Shown here piece after piece: positions 1 through 11,149 of a stretch of DNA of 64,000 nucleotides. Origin of the DNA: Ixodes scapularis (Eukaryota > Arthropoda > Arachnida > Ixodida > Ixodidae); the NCBI RefSeq assembly GCF_016920785.2, contig NW_024609836.1, positions 67,249,596 to 67,313,595 on the forward strand, read 5' to 3'. The position numbers and the translations under genes were made by a program. Below the pieces are notes generated by a model, which was not told the DNA's origin, did no database searches, and saw only the letters and a program-made list of their open reading frames with translations. Within the stretch, counting starts at the first letter, position 1. Every line of letters starts with the position of its first letter.

Positions 1-330
1 CACAATCTCACAGCGTTTTAGCTTTCTGCGAAGCGCTGTGCATTTATGCCGGCATAAAAACTGGATTTCATTTTCTCGATTCAACCCTGCGCAATGTTGT
101 GGTGTCGCTGACAGCTTCAGAAGCCAGGTGCGTCACTTATGATGCTTGCGCCTCGTGCATTAGTATCCGTTTTCTCGACGTTTTTAGAACGGTCAGAGCT
201 CCAATTTTCAGTCGCGGTTGGTCGTAGAAATGCTAACGATAAGCTGCGAGTAGCACAACCGAACGCCAGTGTCACTGTCGACACGGCGTCCCCATTTCTG
301 GCTGCCGAATCTTCCGTGGAATGCCACGCT

Positions 331-500
331 GGCATAGCCTCCTGTGTATTGACAAAACCTAGCAGATCGCCACGAAAAGCCGCCGCCGCAATGGACAAGG
401 TGGAGCGGGAGACAACGGATGAGAGGAGAACCACCACGTGACTGGCGCCACGCTGTGGCGAGACGCTGAAACGCAGCGTCTCGCCGCTGCCGCGAGACGA
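331..500 (+). repeat. Dispersed repeat R1, copy 1 (with hairpin)
   Basis: This stretch aligns over about 125 bp with 4267-4390: both run from ATAGCCTCCT through GCAGATCGC, AAGGTGGAGCG, AGACAACGGATGAGAGGAGA and CACGTGACTGG. A perfect 12-bp stem (GGCGAGACGCTG with CAGCGTCTCGCC, 5-nt loop) lies at 457-485. The overlapping short ORFs are on both strands and follow the repeat, so I do not call a gene. The family is unrecognised. Confidence 0.7.
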
Positions 501-1542
501 TGCGGCGAAACGTGCTACTAGAACTCTCAGTTGGGAAGCTCCCCGTTGAAACCTGGGCCGTTGGTGTCCACCGAGACCGAGCTAAATGCGATAACAGCGC
601 CACCCTTGATCTTTTATTTTTTACTGTGGTCACCTTGAGCTTTCAAAAAGCATGTTTTTGCGTAAAAACAAGCAAACAAAAAACATCTTTTTGTAGGAAT
701 TTTTTTTGGAAATTAGTACAAAACAACAGGCGTGTGATGTTTTCTAAAATCTTTAGTTTACAAGGTTTTGCGGCACAACTAATATTGCTTTTATACACCT
801 ATGTCTCGCCGGTGATTTCAGGTAGCGCGTCCCGACCTGGGCGAGTCCCAATTTCAGGAGTAATTCGCGGCGCGTCCACTTAAGAAACGAGGTTGGCATC
901 CCTGAAAAATAACCCCTTCCACGATACATGTTTCGGCGCCAAAATGGCCGATTAAAGCCAAAATAGAACAGTCACAGCGCACGCGCTATCGAATGTGATA
1001 GTCCTGAACCAATACAAGCAGCTGTGCAGTTCCCTGAGTGGCCGCTGCGGGAAAATTGGCGTCGTTGCGATCGCCATTAGCAGGGTACGGAGCGGTGCCA
1101 CTTTTTCAAAGCAGGCTCTATGGCAGTTTCCCAACTGAGTGGTTCTAGTAACGTTGGCCGTTGCAAAAACTGTGCGCTGACGTCCAGGTTCCCCGAGAAA
1201 TGGCTCTTGGATGCTCTGTCCCCGATCCTCACGCTCCGAATCTGCGGCCGGGCACTCTATGGCTCCGTCGTCGAACTGGCCTTGTGAGCATAAAGGACGC
1301 TATGGCCTTACATGCCTCGCCCTGATACGCGTTCTCGGCAGACGCTAACAAAATAGACAAACGAGCCACCCGCGCGTTTCCCTCAATGACGTACCGTCAC
1401 GGATACAAACCAACTGCAGTAATGATCAGGGTGCGGCGTCGCCCAACCTTACACGCTTTTAGGGGAACCAACATCTTTATTCAGCATCCAGACGCGCAAA
1501 CGAACAAATCAAGCCAGATCAAGTATAACAGTTGGCGAGGGA
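501..1542. other. No gene seen; one short R1-like fragment
   Basis: No supported gene. Positions 1157-1187 match the 3' end of repeat R1 copy 2 (4443-4473) with about 27 of 31 bases identical, ending TGTGCGCTGACGTCCAG, so a small R1 fragment is present. Confidence 0.5.
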
Positions 1543-1773
1543 CGCTATGCAGGGAACAAGTCGTCTGCTTGTTGCGCTGGAGTTGCTGTGGCGTGAGAAC
1601 GACGCATAGCTCTGATTAGCTTTGATTGAAGGGATGGCGGGTAGGCCTCAATGCTAAATGCCTTGAGGTCTATCCTGTATCTTTTTTTTTTTTCATTAAG
1701 CCAATGAGAGCTCAGCGTTCTGACACCATTCCAACTCCTGTGCAAGACGCAGACGGACTTGCGCTCCGCATAG
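1543..1773. mobile_element. CRE-foldback MITE family, copy 1
   Basis: Imperfect inverted-repeat element. The left arm runs CTATGCAG, CAAGTCGTCTGCTT, CTCTGATTAGCTTTGATTGAA, GGGTAGGCCTCAATGC. The right arm is its reverse complement, ending GCAGACGGACTTGCGCTCCGCATAGG. The TGACGTCA word found in other copies has decayed here to TGACACCA. A T run interrupts the right arm. No coding capacity, so it is non-autonomous; the superfamily is not determined. Confidence 0.75.
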
Positions 1774-1992
1774 GCTTGGGCCAGTCCCGCTTCCAAAGCA
1801 AGCACCCGTACAACGCTTCCGAAGGCCTTGGTGAACGAAATACGACCCGCGCATTTACAAATATAAATGAGCTCAACAAGCTAGGCTCGTTGAGCACGCT
1901 GCAAACGTTGGAAGCCATGTTTGTTATCGTTTGAAACCATGAAAGAAAAGGAAATCTCGGGATATTCTGGAAAACAATAATAACCCTTTCTA

Positions 1993-2452
1993 CAGGGTGT
2001 CACAAAAAAAAATTACATGTTTTTTTTTTGTTTACCGCAAAAATAAACTAGGCATCGCCGAACGCTCATTCTCCGCCCAAAGGTAGTGTTTGAAATCACA
2101 ACCACAACCAGATGCCAAAGTTTCAGCCCGATCCGATACCTTATTCAAAAGTTGTGTGATTTTCTGAAAATTTCAATGGGAAAATGGAGCCCATTTTTGC
2201 CCGTTTTCGGTTTCTGGTGCCATAGAGCCCCATGTTTTCGAAAACTCCGTCAGCCGCCATTTTCCCATTGAAATTTTGAGAAAATCACTTCTAACTTTTG
2301 AATAAGGTATCGGATCGGGCTGAAACTTTGGCATCTGGTTGTGACCTCTAGCGCTATCTTTGGGCGGAGAATGAGCGTTCGGCGATGCCTAGTTTATTTT
2401 TGCGGAAAAAAAAAAAGCTTTTTTTTTTTTTTTTTTTTTTTGTGACATCCTG
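1993..2452. mobile_element. TA-flanked 460-bp near-palindromic MITE (mariner/pogo-like)
   Basis: The termini are CAGGGTGTCAC on the left and GTGACATCCTG on the right, each flanked outside by TA (1991-1992 and 2453-2454). Arms of more than 180 bp are nearly perfect reverse complements: AAATAAACTAGGCATCGCCG, GAACGCTCATTCTCCGCCCA and GATCCGATACCTTATTCAAA on the left all recur inverted on the right. A TA target site with a CAGGGTG terminus is what Tc1/mariner-pogo non-autonomous elements show. There is no transposase ORF. The A and T tracts just inside the termini (about 2005-2030 and 2406-2440) are length-variable-looking. Confidence 0.85.
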
Positions 2453-2454
2453 TA

Positions 2455-4266
2455 GATGCTAGAGCAGGGCTACCCTAACCTAAATTGCTTCTAAAGGCGT
2501 AAACAGTCCATCCTAGGCCCTTTAAAAAATTGTATTTCTTTTATTGATCAGATAATTAATTTTGGGCTGGGATAAATGATTTTAGATTGGAATTTTACTG
2601 ATCGCATATCGTTTAGTAGGCAAAAAAAAAAAATGAAATACTTGAAAGATTAAAACATGAATCGCGGACAAAACATGTGGACAAAACAACACGTGTTGAA
2701 AGATACGTTGTTTTGTCCGTCCCTCATAATTTATTCTTTCTAGTATTTATCACCAACGCGCTCAACAAAAGTATATAAAAAGAAAAAAAGGTACACGAAA
2801 ATAGAAAACCAAAAGCCTGTTTTTCGGTACGAAGATTTCAAAATATAGCGGACTATGTCGTGCCGGCTTTCCTTCGCCGGAAGCCCTCCGCCTTTCCACT
2901 GTGATGAATCCGCGGTGCCCAACAACGCAAGCCGAACGCAGCTCACGCATTGGACATGAGCACTCCGTCACTCGGACGTATGCGCTCGTCAACAAAAAAC
3001 GATCCGTCGACGAATGTTTGCATTCCCGTTCGTGGTCCATACGAGTGCCGTGACGGCACTTATCATCACTCGCGAATGACAAGTTCCATGGTGTGCTTAA
3101 AAAGCTCGGCGGAAGCGCTGAGTCACTTCAACCGGTGCCCATGCATGTCACGACCACGCGATTCCTCATTTCAATTTTTAGTTGAGGAGGAAAGTTAATG
3201 AGGAATGAGTTGAAAAATAAGTTCACGGTTGATACCGGGGTGAAGCTTTTCACGCCCCGTAGTTTTTAAGGCTATACAAAGCTGCGAGGCTACAACACCC
3301 GAATACTTTTTTGTTCCATTAAAAAAAAAACTGTTCGTGTGGGAACACGGTGACATGACGCATGTCGTTAACCATTCCTTGAGTCATTTCGAAGCCGGAA
3401 AAGAAAGCTAATCAATAATTCGACAAACCATTGTTAAGTCGGTCGGTTCGATCGGTCGTTAGGCTAATCAGTCACTGTCGTTTTGAGTTGACGCAACGTT
3501 CACGAACCGAACGTTGCACTTACCAGGAAACAAAAACAGAAGATAGATAAACCTCGGAGTAAGACATTGCTTAAAGTCTGCGAGCAAAGCTTCAAGGTAA
3601 TGTCAGACAGCAGTGAATTAGTTGGCAAGTCCAACGGAACCTCGAGTGTCATTCTGGCAGTTGTAGCGATCAGAGAACCGACACTGGGCCGCGCGGTTTA
3701 TTGTGAGACATGATAACAGAAAGAAGGGGAGGCGTGGTCCTGTTTCTTTGACGTTTAAATGGCGCCGATCGAGCGAACGGAAGTTCAAGTGTACAGAAAA
3801 GGAAAATTCAGTGTGGCGTACGTACTAAAAAGGTTCGAGGCACATTCGTGGCTCCGTAATAGCTACGTTTATCAACTGTGAGTCTCAGAATAGCCAGACT
3901 ATCGTATGACTCGTTAAGATATATCGGTTGCCACGATCGGTCAACTCAATTTTTTATTATACCTACAAAAAAAAATGTGTTCGAAAAGTTTTACTTTATA
4001 CAGTCATGTCGATTACGGTCACGATGTTTGTACGTACCTTCATTTCCACGCACTCACGAGTTCCACTACAGCCACAATAAACAACGCGGGGAATGTGGCA
4101 CGGGATGTTCACGCCCCTCGCTTCGTGATTGGTCGATTGATTGGTCCTAATTGATGATAAGAGAATTGTCCGGCGGACACGGGCCACGGGCACGTTTGCT
4201 TCGAGGCGTGCTTGCTTCGTACGTGTGTACGCTTCGTGCATGTCTCTGCAGACAGTTGTTGTCTGA
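2455..4266. other. No gene or clear element seen
   Basis: AT-rich stretch with T and A runs. Short ORFs overlap on both strands without splice or promoter support. Only minor local hairpins are visible, for example GCAACGTTC/GAACGTTGC near 3493-3517. Confidence 0.5.
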
Positions 4267-4473
4267 CCATAGCCTCCTATATACTGGCGAAGCCTGGCAG
4301 ATCGCGCGAGAAGCGGCCGCTGAAATGGAAAAGGTGGAGCGTCAGACAACGGATGAGAGGAGAGCCACGTGACTGGTGCCCCGCTGCAGCGAGGCGCCGA
4401 AAACACACTTCTCCCGAGCGAGCAAGTGTGTTTCGGGTCCTCGCCGCTGCAAAAGCTGTGCGCTGACGTCCAG
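4267..4473 (+). repeat. Dispersed repeat R1, copy 2
   Basis: Second, longer copy of the repeat at 331-500, carrying the shared core AGACAACGGATGAGAGGAGA and CACGTGACTGG. It ends GCAAAAGCTGTGCGCTGACG, a segment also found near 1157-1187. No gene is called. Confidence 0.7.
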
Positions 4474-4823
4474 ACTATCGTAAGTACAATGCGTTAGCAG
4501 TGCGACCCCGGGCCAATTCGTGAGAACGTCGCTTTGCGATTGTGACGGCGCACGCGCCGTCCCCGTAGCTTCAACGCAGTATGAAGAGAGCATTGTTTAC
4601 CGTGGCCTTCCTCTGCACCGTAAAAGGCTCTATGAGCGCCGTACCCTTGCACTGCTAATACATCGTGCTGCAGATAACTGTCTTAAATATGCAGCAAACA
4701 CTGTTTCTTTTGCATGACGTATGAGAAATGCAACTGTGGCCTTGGACTTAAAAAAAAAAAAAAGATACTCTGCGTTTTACTCCGCTGAGCATGACGTTTC
4801 ACTATACTCAGTGCTATCAGCAC

Positions 4824-4990
4824 CATCGCAATCCAATCCAATCAAAATCGATCCGATTCAATTCTTCCTAGTTGCGGTACCCTTTAAAGACTATTCGGGT
4901 TATCATGAGTGGAGGAAATCAAGTTTTCGGAACCGTGATTACCCCGATACGCAGAATATACACGACACAATCCAATCCAACCCAATCGAT
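4824..4990 (+). repeat. Direct repeat, left copy (AATCCAATCC-bounded)
   Basis: About 130 bp here (from about 4856) matches 5276-5402 in direct orientation: CAATTCTT, CCCTT, AAGACTATTCGGGTT, ATGAG, GGA, AAATCAAGTTTTCGGAA, GTGAT, CCCCGATACGCAGAATA. Both copies end in runs of AATCCAATCC. The two copies bracket the foldback element at 4994-5217, so they may be ends of one larger unit that it entered. Confidence 0.65.
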
Positions 4991-4993
4991 ATC

Positions 4994-5217
4994 AACGCGG
5001 AGAGCGAGTCGTCTGCTTTTTGCAAAGGGGCTATGGCGGCGTCAGTACGACGCCAACCTCTGATTGGCTTTGATTGAAAAGGTAGCGGGTAGACCTCAAT
5101 GTTGAAATCTTCCCACTATTTTTTCTTTCTTTCTTTTTTTTAATCAGCCGATAAGAGCGTGGCGTGCTGACATCATCGCAACCCCTATGCAAGAAGCAGA
5201 CGAACTACACGCTGTAT
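4994..5217. mobile_element. CRE-foldback MITE family, copy 2
   Basis: Left arm: ACGCGGAGAGCGAGTCGTCTGC, then CTCTGATTGGCTTTGATTGA and GGGTAGACCTCAATG (described in pieces). Right arm: AATCAGCCGATAAGAGCG, CTGACATCATCGCAACCCC, AAGAAGCAGACGAACT. The two arms are inverted copies of each other and match copies at 1.5, 41.6, 59.0 and 60.8 kb. No ORF is attributable to it. Confidence 0.75.
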
Positions 5218-5275
5218 AAATATTCACACAACCCCAATTATTATTATTAAGCAGACGAATTTGCGAACCGCATTC

Positions 5276-5480
5276 TATGCAATTCTTTCGAGTCACGAGA
5301 CCCTTCAAACACTACTCGGGTTCCCATGAGCAGAGGAAAACAAGTTTTCGAAGAGGTGATCTCCCCGATACGCAGAATAGGTATAACAATCCAATCCAAT
5401 TCAATCAAAATGAATTAAATTCAGTTTTTTCTAGTCGTGCACGATCCAATCCAATCAAATTAAATTGTTTCCAGCCGGGA
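5276..5480 (+). repeat. Direct repeat, right copy (AATCCAATCC-bounded)
   Basis: Partner of the repeat at 4824-4990. It contains CTACTCGGGTT, CATGAG, GGAAAACAAGTTTTCGAA and CCCCGATACGCAGAATA, then two clusters of AATCCAATCC (about 5391-5410 and 5445-5462). A related inverted GGATTGGATTGGATT occurs near 49008-49022. Confidence 0.65.
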
Positions 5481-5499
5481 GTAGCAGCCTAACAACCGC

Positions 5500-7840
5500 G
5501 GGCCAGCGTTAGCTAGGTTTGATAATCAAATCACCTACACACGCCAGTAGAAAAATTGTGGCGCACGGAAACCGACCGCATTCGGAAAACGTGCATACTG
5601 GGCAGGCGAAAATAGAGCCAGCACCTTGGGCCTATCCGTTGTGAAGGACTTATTAATGTATAGCACTGAACGGTATTTGTGGCCTTCGTAGCCTTGTATA
5701 TATAGGATACGATACAATTTCGTGGACGCATTTGTCTAGGATCGCGAGGCTATTCAATACAGATAGAACCCCCCCCCCCCCCTCTCCCCCAAAAAAGGTG
5801 TTTTTTATACATCCAAAAAAAGCTCGTGTATAAATAACCCCTCCCCCAAGCCGGTAACTTTCATGATTCGGATACTTTTTTCATCTATTATACTCACCAT
5901 CGGCTCAAGAAACTTACGGCGTGGAATTAGTAATGTTATGTTTCTCTCAAGGATTGTCTCTTCGGCGTTCATAATCATCATCATCGTCATTTATGGTGAC
6001 GATGATTCTTATCGACTAGTGCAGCAATCTGATTGGCTGCGGAGGGATAATCAGATGCACGAAATCGATACGCCCTGTGTGTCTTGTAACTGAATATAGA
6101 AGAGTCAAGACGGTTGGAACCGGTCGTTTACGGAAATAAGCGCATGTCCGATGTAACTTTAACGTCACCAACCCCTTTTTCTTTGCTCAACGCGTTTTAT
6201 TTAGTCTTTTAACGCGCTCAGTTCAAACTCTCTCCATTCTAGTCTTTGTTGTTGTTTTTCCGTGTTTTTTTTCTTTTTTTAAGTTCTTTGCGGTTCTTCG
6301 TCGTTTTGCGGCGGCTCGAAGAAACGTATAGCTACCGGTTTCTCCGCGGCAGCGCACAGGAGTCGTTCTGGTGGCGGCGGCACGGCGCTAGACAAGGAAC
6401 CCGCGAAAGAGCTACATGCAGTTGCACGGCAGCGCTCGCGTAAAGCGAGCAGAGCGTATCAGCGTCGGACCGTGCATGCTTCTCGAGAGCAGAGCACGCG
6501 CCGCCACCCACCCCCCCCCCCCCCCCCTACGATAATTGCCACAGCGGAGCCTGTCCAGGGGGTCACGGCTAGGGGTCAGCCGAATCCGGCTCGGCCCAGA
6601 AGAGAGGCCATGAAATATGACAGTGAGCAGCGCGCATGCGCAACGAGCACCACCTTGCGGATCTCTCGCTAAGCTATTTGGCCGTCGTCTGCGCTTGGCG
6701 CTTTTTTGTGTTTTTTTGTTACACGGCGTTTAATTGAAGCCGCTCCATCATATCGGAGGCTCACATAAAAGGGCACATAATAAATGGATACCCAGTTTGG
6801 CTTCGGTTGGCCGCAGTTCCGGATTGGGCAGCCGCCGGAGCGAAGGCTCGGGCTGTTAGGCCTATCGCTCCGCATCGGATGGGGAGAAAGGGGCCCTTCT
6901 TCTCTGCGTCGTGGGGGAGATTTATTCGGGCGTATTCGGTGCCTTCCCCTTCGTCTCGGACTTCCTTTCCACCCCGGCAATGAAGGCGGGGTCCGTGCGC
7001 CTCTTATTGCTTGAATGCCAGTCGAGTACGGCACGTTGAACTCGACGCTGGGCGCCGACGGTGCTGCCTCTGGGGGCCGGCCTACAAAGCTGGTTGGCAG
7101 ACGACGACGCGCCACTGGTCGATCGTCTGCAATCTGGGGCGCGACGCCATTTCTGTGTTTTGTGTGTCCGGTTGGTGAGCATGCGACCGTTTAAAGCGAC
7201 TTGGCATTTTTTTATTGGCACACACACACACATACAAAAATAAAAAAGGGGGGGAGGGTGGAAATCAGACCCGCTGCCATCCAAGAGTTGCAAAACGCTT
7301 TATCGGTAAGTCAGATCTCAGCTCCGCAGTCAGCGCGCCTATAGCAGCCGACTTTTTGGAAGCTGTACACTTGCCCGTGTTTTTTTTTTTTTTTTTTCGG
7401 CTGATCATACTTATATAGCTGTACACAAGGGCAACTGAACCGACAATTGAAAGCTTGAAAGCTCCCGATTGTTTCAGGCTGTGGTTTTTCATTCAGAAAG
7501 AAGACAGCACCATAGCAGGGTATCTTCTCTTACACCAAGCCACTAGATTTTGGAAACTTTTGCACTTATCCTTTTTTTGCAATTGGAGTAGGGTATTGTA
7601 CCGTTGGTAGCCTTGTCTTCATCGAACAAAATCGTATGTCCTGCTGGGACTTGTCTATGCCATGGTAGGAAGAAGGGGCATGCTCGCGAACCCTAACGCA
7701 CATCCAAACTCGCGCAGAAGACAGTTACCCCTAAGACAGTTTGTGGAGACTGTCTTTTGTAGGATGTATTAGCAGCACCGCCTCCTCTCCCAGCCTGTAG
7801 CGCGTCTTCCGAGTATTAAAAAACGCGGCACAAATACGAA
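5500..7840. other. No supported gene; C runs and a CpG-rich block
   Basis: Contains cytosine runs at about 5768-5781 and 6509-6527. A CpG-rich block at about 6300-7130 has overlapping short ORFs on both strands, none with a recognisable domain. The block could include a promoter or a decayed element. I saw no consistent splice-site or TATA arrangement. Confidence 0.4.
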
Positions 7841-7846
7841 GGGTTG

Positions 7847-7902
7847 TAGCGCCAAAGCGCGAGACTTACGGCGGTGGCGCCAAAGCGCGAGACTTAGAGC
7901 GG
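7847..7902 (+). repeat. 28-bp tandem duplication plus adjacent hairpin
   Basis: Two adjacent 28-bp copies share GCGCCAAAGCGCGAGACTTA and end GCGG (7847-7874 and 7875-7902). Immediately downstream, GTTTTACCC-cacaG-GGTAAAAC forms a short stem-loop at about 7910-7931. Confidence 0.75.
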
Positions 7903-8481
7903 TGACTTGGTTTTACCCCACAGGGTAAAACAGAAAGAAACCGAAAACGATACAGAAGGTGAACGCCGTTGTCCCGCGTGCTCGCCTTCTGCTTCGTTCT
8001 CGTTTTCTTGGCGTTTTACCTTTTAAGAACGAATCGAAACCAACTTGCCCAACTAGTCATTTTAGGGAACAAGTCTCCTCCACAACAAACGAGTCTCTAT
8101 TCTATGAAAGACGAACCGACCGCACACTGTTCAAAGATTCAAGCGATAGAGAGTTGCCGTAGATGGTTGGTCGCCGCAAGCAACCCACTTCGAGATCCGG
8201 AACTCTGCAGACGACGTTAGCGGGCGCTGATACGCAGTAACGATGTCTTTGGTGGCGGAGAGCGTAGTGGAAGATTGAAGGTGGAGAAACGATCTACAAA
8301 AGCTCCCTAATCGCATATGTTTTTTGTTGTTTTTTTTTCCCGGAGCGGGAGTTTGTGGTGGGAGCTTCCCCACCAACTCCCTTATACCACAGTGAAGCCA
8401 CCCTACCGGGAGCTCGAACCGGTTCGTCGAATCGTCATCTCTGAAACTTCAGTTCAATAGAGGATTTGAGTATATAGGATA

Positions 8482-8905
8482 GGGAGTTTTAAAAGATCGT
8501 TCCGATACTTCCGCTTACGATACCCGGTAATGATACGATGCATGCAGAAAGGCGTTGGCGGAGTATCGGGTACCGTTATCAGAGCTATCGGAACGATATA
8601 TTTAAAGTTCCTGATTTCCGTGCTCCGATAAGGATACCCCGATAACGATACGATGCATGCACAAAAGCGTGAATGGAGTATCGGGTATCGTTATCGGAGT
8701 GATCGGAACGATATAATGAAACTTTTTGATTTCCATGTTTTGATAAGGATACCCCGATAACGATACGATGCATGCACAAAAACGTGGGTGGAGTATCAGG
8801 TATCGTTATCGGAGTGATCGGATTGAACTCCTAAAACTCCCTGATTTCTGTGCTGCTATGACGATCCCCGATAACGACACGATGCATGCTCAAAGGCGCC
8901 GGTTT
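8482..8905 (+). repeat. 115-bp tandem repeat array, about four units
   Basis: The word CGATGCATGC recurs at about 8536, 8651, 8766 and 8880, giving periods of 115, 115 and 114 bp. Each unit contains an internal inverted repeat, CCGATAACGATAC on one side and GTATCGTTATCGG on the other, separated by about 35 bp that include GATGCATGC. Units also share CCTGATTTCCGTGCT. A solo unit lies at 50845-50963. This looks like a small satellite or an expanded MITE; no coding role is suggested. Confidence 0.85.
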
Positions 8906-9435
8906 AGAGTACTTAATACCCGTATCGCAATGCAAAAAAAAAAAAAAAAAAAAAATCAACAATTTAGCAAAATTCCCTAACTTTGGAAAAGAGTGTCCGT
9001 CCTTGGACTTGTGTCGGTGGTATCAAGATATTCGACTGAATGTTCTTGAACCGCAATGGCGCTTCGGGTGGGTGAGTGTAGATGCATACGGCTGAACCTA
9101 TTTCATCCGGCGGTGTTTTCGCCACCTCGCCATTGTGGCATTTCTAGAGACTCTAGATTGTAGACAGGATCCATCTCAAACCACGAGGGAGCGTTCGCAA
9201 TGTAATGGCGGACGCCCCCTGTAGAGATTGGTCGCAACTGCGCATGCGCCGCGTTTTCGCGTGTTGAGGAGGAAAGCAGGCGGAAAGGCGGAGCCGTTTG
9301 CAGACGATCAACGCTTTCGGCACCTCCTCGCAGCCACGGTATTGCAAACGCGGCCCATAAGCCATGTGATTCCGATCGAGCAGTTGGAAACTCTCTTTAA
9401 TACAGGCTCCCTGATTACTGGACAGATGAATGGAT

Positions 9436-9436
<1 letters not shown>
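8906..9436. other. No supported gene
   Basis: Contains an A run (about 8935-8955) and a CpG-richer stretch at about 9200-9350 with GCGCATGCGC. Short ORFs only. The right edge (9425-9436) is a GATGAATGGATAAA sequence that may be the tail of the neighbouring decayed retrotransposon, displaced by the insertion at 9437. Confidence 0.4.
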
Positions 9437-9466
<30 letters not shown>

Positions 9467-10926
9467 TTATTAAACCTTGAAGGCCATTGCTGGCATTACA
9501 CAAGGTGGTAGTAACTGCTGAAGAAACATTATATAAATGAACAAACAAAAAAGTAGGTTACATGCTGGAAAACTTTGTTATATAAAGCAGCAAAAACAGG
9601 AAAAAAAAACACTTAAACAATTTTTAGGGAAAAACAGCTGATGAAACAGAAAAATACCCAAAGAAAACATTTCTATAAACACGAGTTGACTTTGCTATTA
9701 GTGCAAATGCAGATGGATGGTCAGTTGGGATATGAATGTATTATAATCTGTCTGGGTCACGATACTGTTAGGCAGGCTATTCCAGTCCGTTATTGTGAAT
9801 GGCAAGGTGGAGTTAAAAAACGAAACTGACGAGGCGAAAATTGGACGAACTTTACAGACGTTATCAATGCGAGGAAATATGCGAGTGGCTGGGGATAATA
9901 GTGAAGTTCTGATGTCATGGTTATGATAGTAAATCTTGTGAAAAAGAGACAGGCGTGATAATTTCCTTCTGGTTGAGAGGAGATCAAGGTTAGCTTTCAT
10001 TCGTAAAGTAGTGATGCTGGTGTCTCGTGAGTAATCTGAAAAAATGAATCTGATTGCGCGGTTTTGAAGTGCCTCTATGTTTGTTATCAATGAATGTTGC
10101 CAAGGGGACCAGATGGATGACGCGTATTCAAGTTGCGATCTTACGAGTGTAGTGTAGGCTAGTTGTTTAACTGATGATGGTGCTAGTTTCAGGTTTCGTC
10201 GAAGATAGCCAAGAGAGCGGTTAGCATTAGACAGGAAGTGTGTTATATGCGTGTTCCATGAGAGATCGTCAGATAAGTGAACACCCAGATATTTGTAAGA
10301 TGGACACTTGGTAATTACCTGGCTGCACATGGTGTAAGTGAAAGAGAGAGGACTATGAGCACGCGTGAAGGAAACGAGATTTGTTTTAGAAAAGTTAATT
10401 GTCATTTTCCACTGTTTACACCAGTCGGCTATTAGGTTAAGGTCAGCTTGTAGGGTTATGTTATCGTTCAGGTTAGATACAGATCGGTAAATTACGCAGT
10501 CATCAGCAAAAAGTCGAATACAGGATGTTATGCGATCTGGTAGGTCATTTACGAATGTTAAAAAAAGCAGAGGTCCGAGAACACTGCCCTGGGGGACTCC
10601 GGATGATACAGGAGAATAAGCTGACGACTGGTTGTTAATCACAGTATGCTGAGTACGATTGGTTAAGAATTGTCCTATCCATGATGTTACGAGTGGATGA
10701 ATGTGAAGTTGGTTTATCTTAAGCATGAGTAAACTGTGGGATACCTTATCGAATGCTTTAGAAAAATCAATGAATATGGCGTCTGTCTGTATGTTATTAT
10801 CGATGTTATTGTGTATTTCATGAACAAGTTGTACAAGTTGCGTTTCGCAAGAATATGATTGTCTGAACCCGTGTTGGTTTGGAAAGAGGATGAGGTTATT
10901 TTCGAAATAGATAGACGAAAGAGAAT
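9437..10926 (-). mobile_element. 5'-truncated non-LTR retrotransposon with (TGA)n tail
   Basis: On the minus strand the element holds RT coding sequence, then a roughly 250-bp 3' UTR ending GCCTTCAAGGTTTAATAAA, followed by a (TGA)n/(CAT)n microsatellite tail (9438-9466). The 5' end is truncated inside the RT domain near 10926, where a 17-bp direct repeat (10907-10923 and 10931-10947) blurs the junction. ATGGATA occurs on both flanks (9430-9436 and 10927-10933) and may be a short target-site duplication. The tail type and RT motifs fit the CR1/L2/Jockey group. It lies against, and probably within, the tail of the older element at 10931-14161. Confidence 0.9.
9698..10926 (-). CDS. Reverse transcriptase domain, 5'-truncated (non-LTR type)
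   Basis: An uninterrupted frame runs from the truncation to a stop at 9698, including a 342-residue stretch from an internal Met at 10726. In order along the protein are NQHGFRQSYSCETQ (about 10850-10890), FIDFSKAFD with the first catalytic Asp (about 10750-10780), SGVPQGSVLGPLL (about 10573-10607), the catalytic FADDCVIYR box (about 10490-10517), and YKYLGV (about 10285). A C-terminal region with RRNLKLAP and LSLFHKIYYH precedes the stop, as in CR1/Jockey-group elements. Such proteins copy their own RNA at a nicked target in the nucleus. The endonuclease and any ORF1 are absent, so it is dead as a unit, but the RT shows no stop or frameshift and all catalytic Asp residues remain, suggesting recent insertion. 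It is a transposon protein, not a host gene. Confidence 0.9.
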
Positions 10927-10947
10927 ATGGATAGATAGACGAAAGAG
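10907..10947 (+). repeat. 17-bp direct repeat at the junction of two retrotransposons
   Basis: ATAGATAGACGAAAGAG occurs at 10907-10923 and again at 10931-10947, 7 bp apart. It lies where the truncated RT element meets the tail of the older element. It could be a local tandem duplication of the ATCT/ATCC tail or part of the insertion footprint. Confidence 0.8.
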
Positions 10948-11149
10948 GCTGAACCTTTTGAATCGGGCGGTGACTTGCGCCACCTAGCCAGTTTTTTTTT
11001 TTTTTTTTTTTTTTTACATTTTTGTAACATAGAGTTATATATCCAGAGACTTATTCTTAAAAGCTATAAACGATCCGTGCGACGGAGGCGCCTCTATGCA
11101 ACCGGGTGTCCACACCTTCCACTCTACGGGTCTCCCGGAAGGGAATAAA

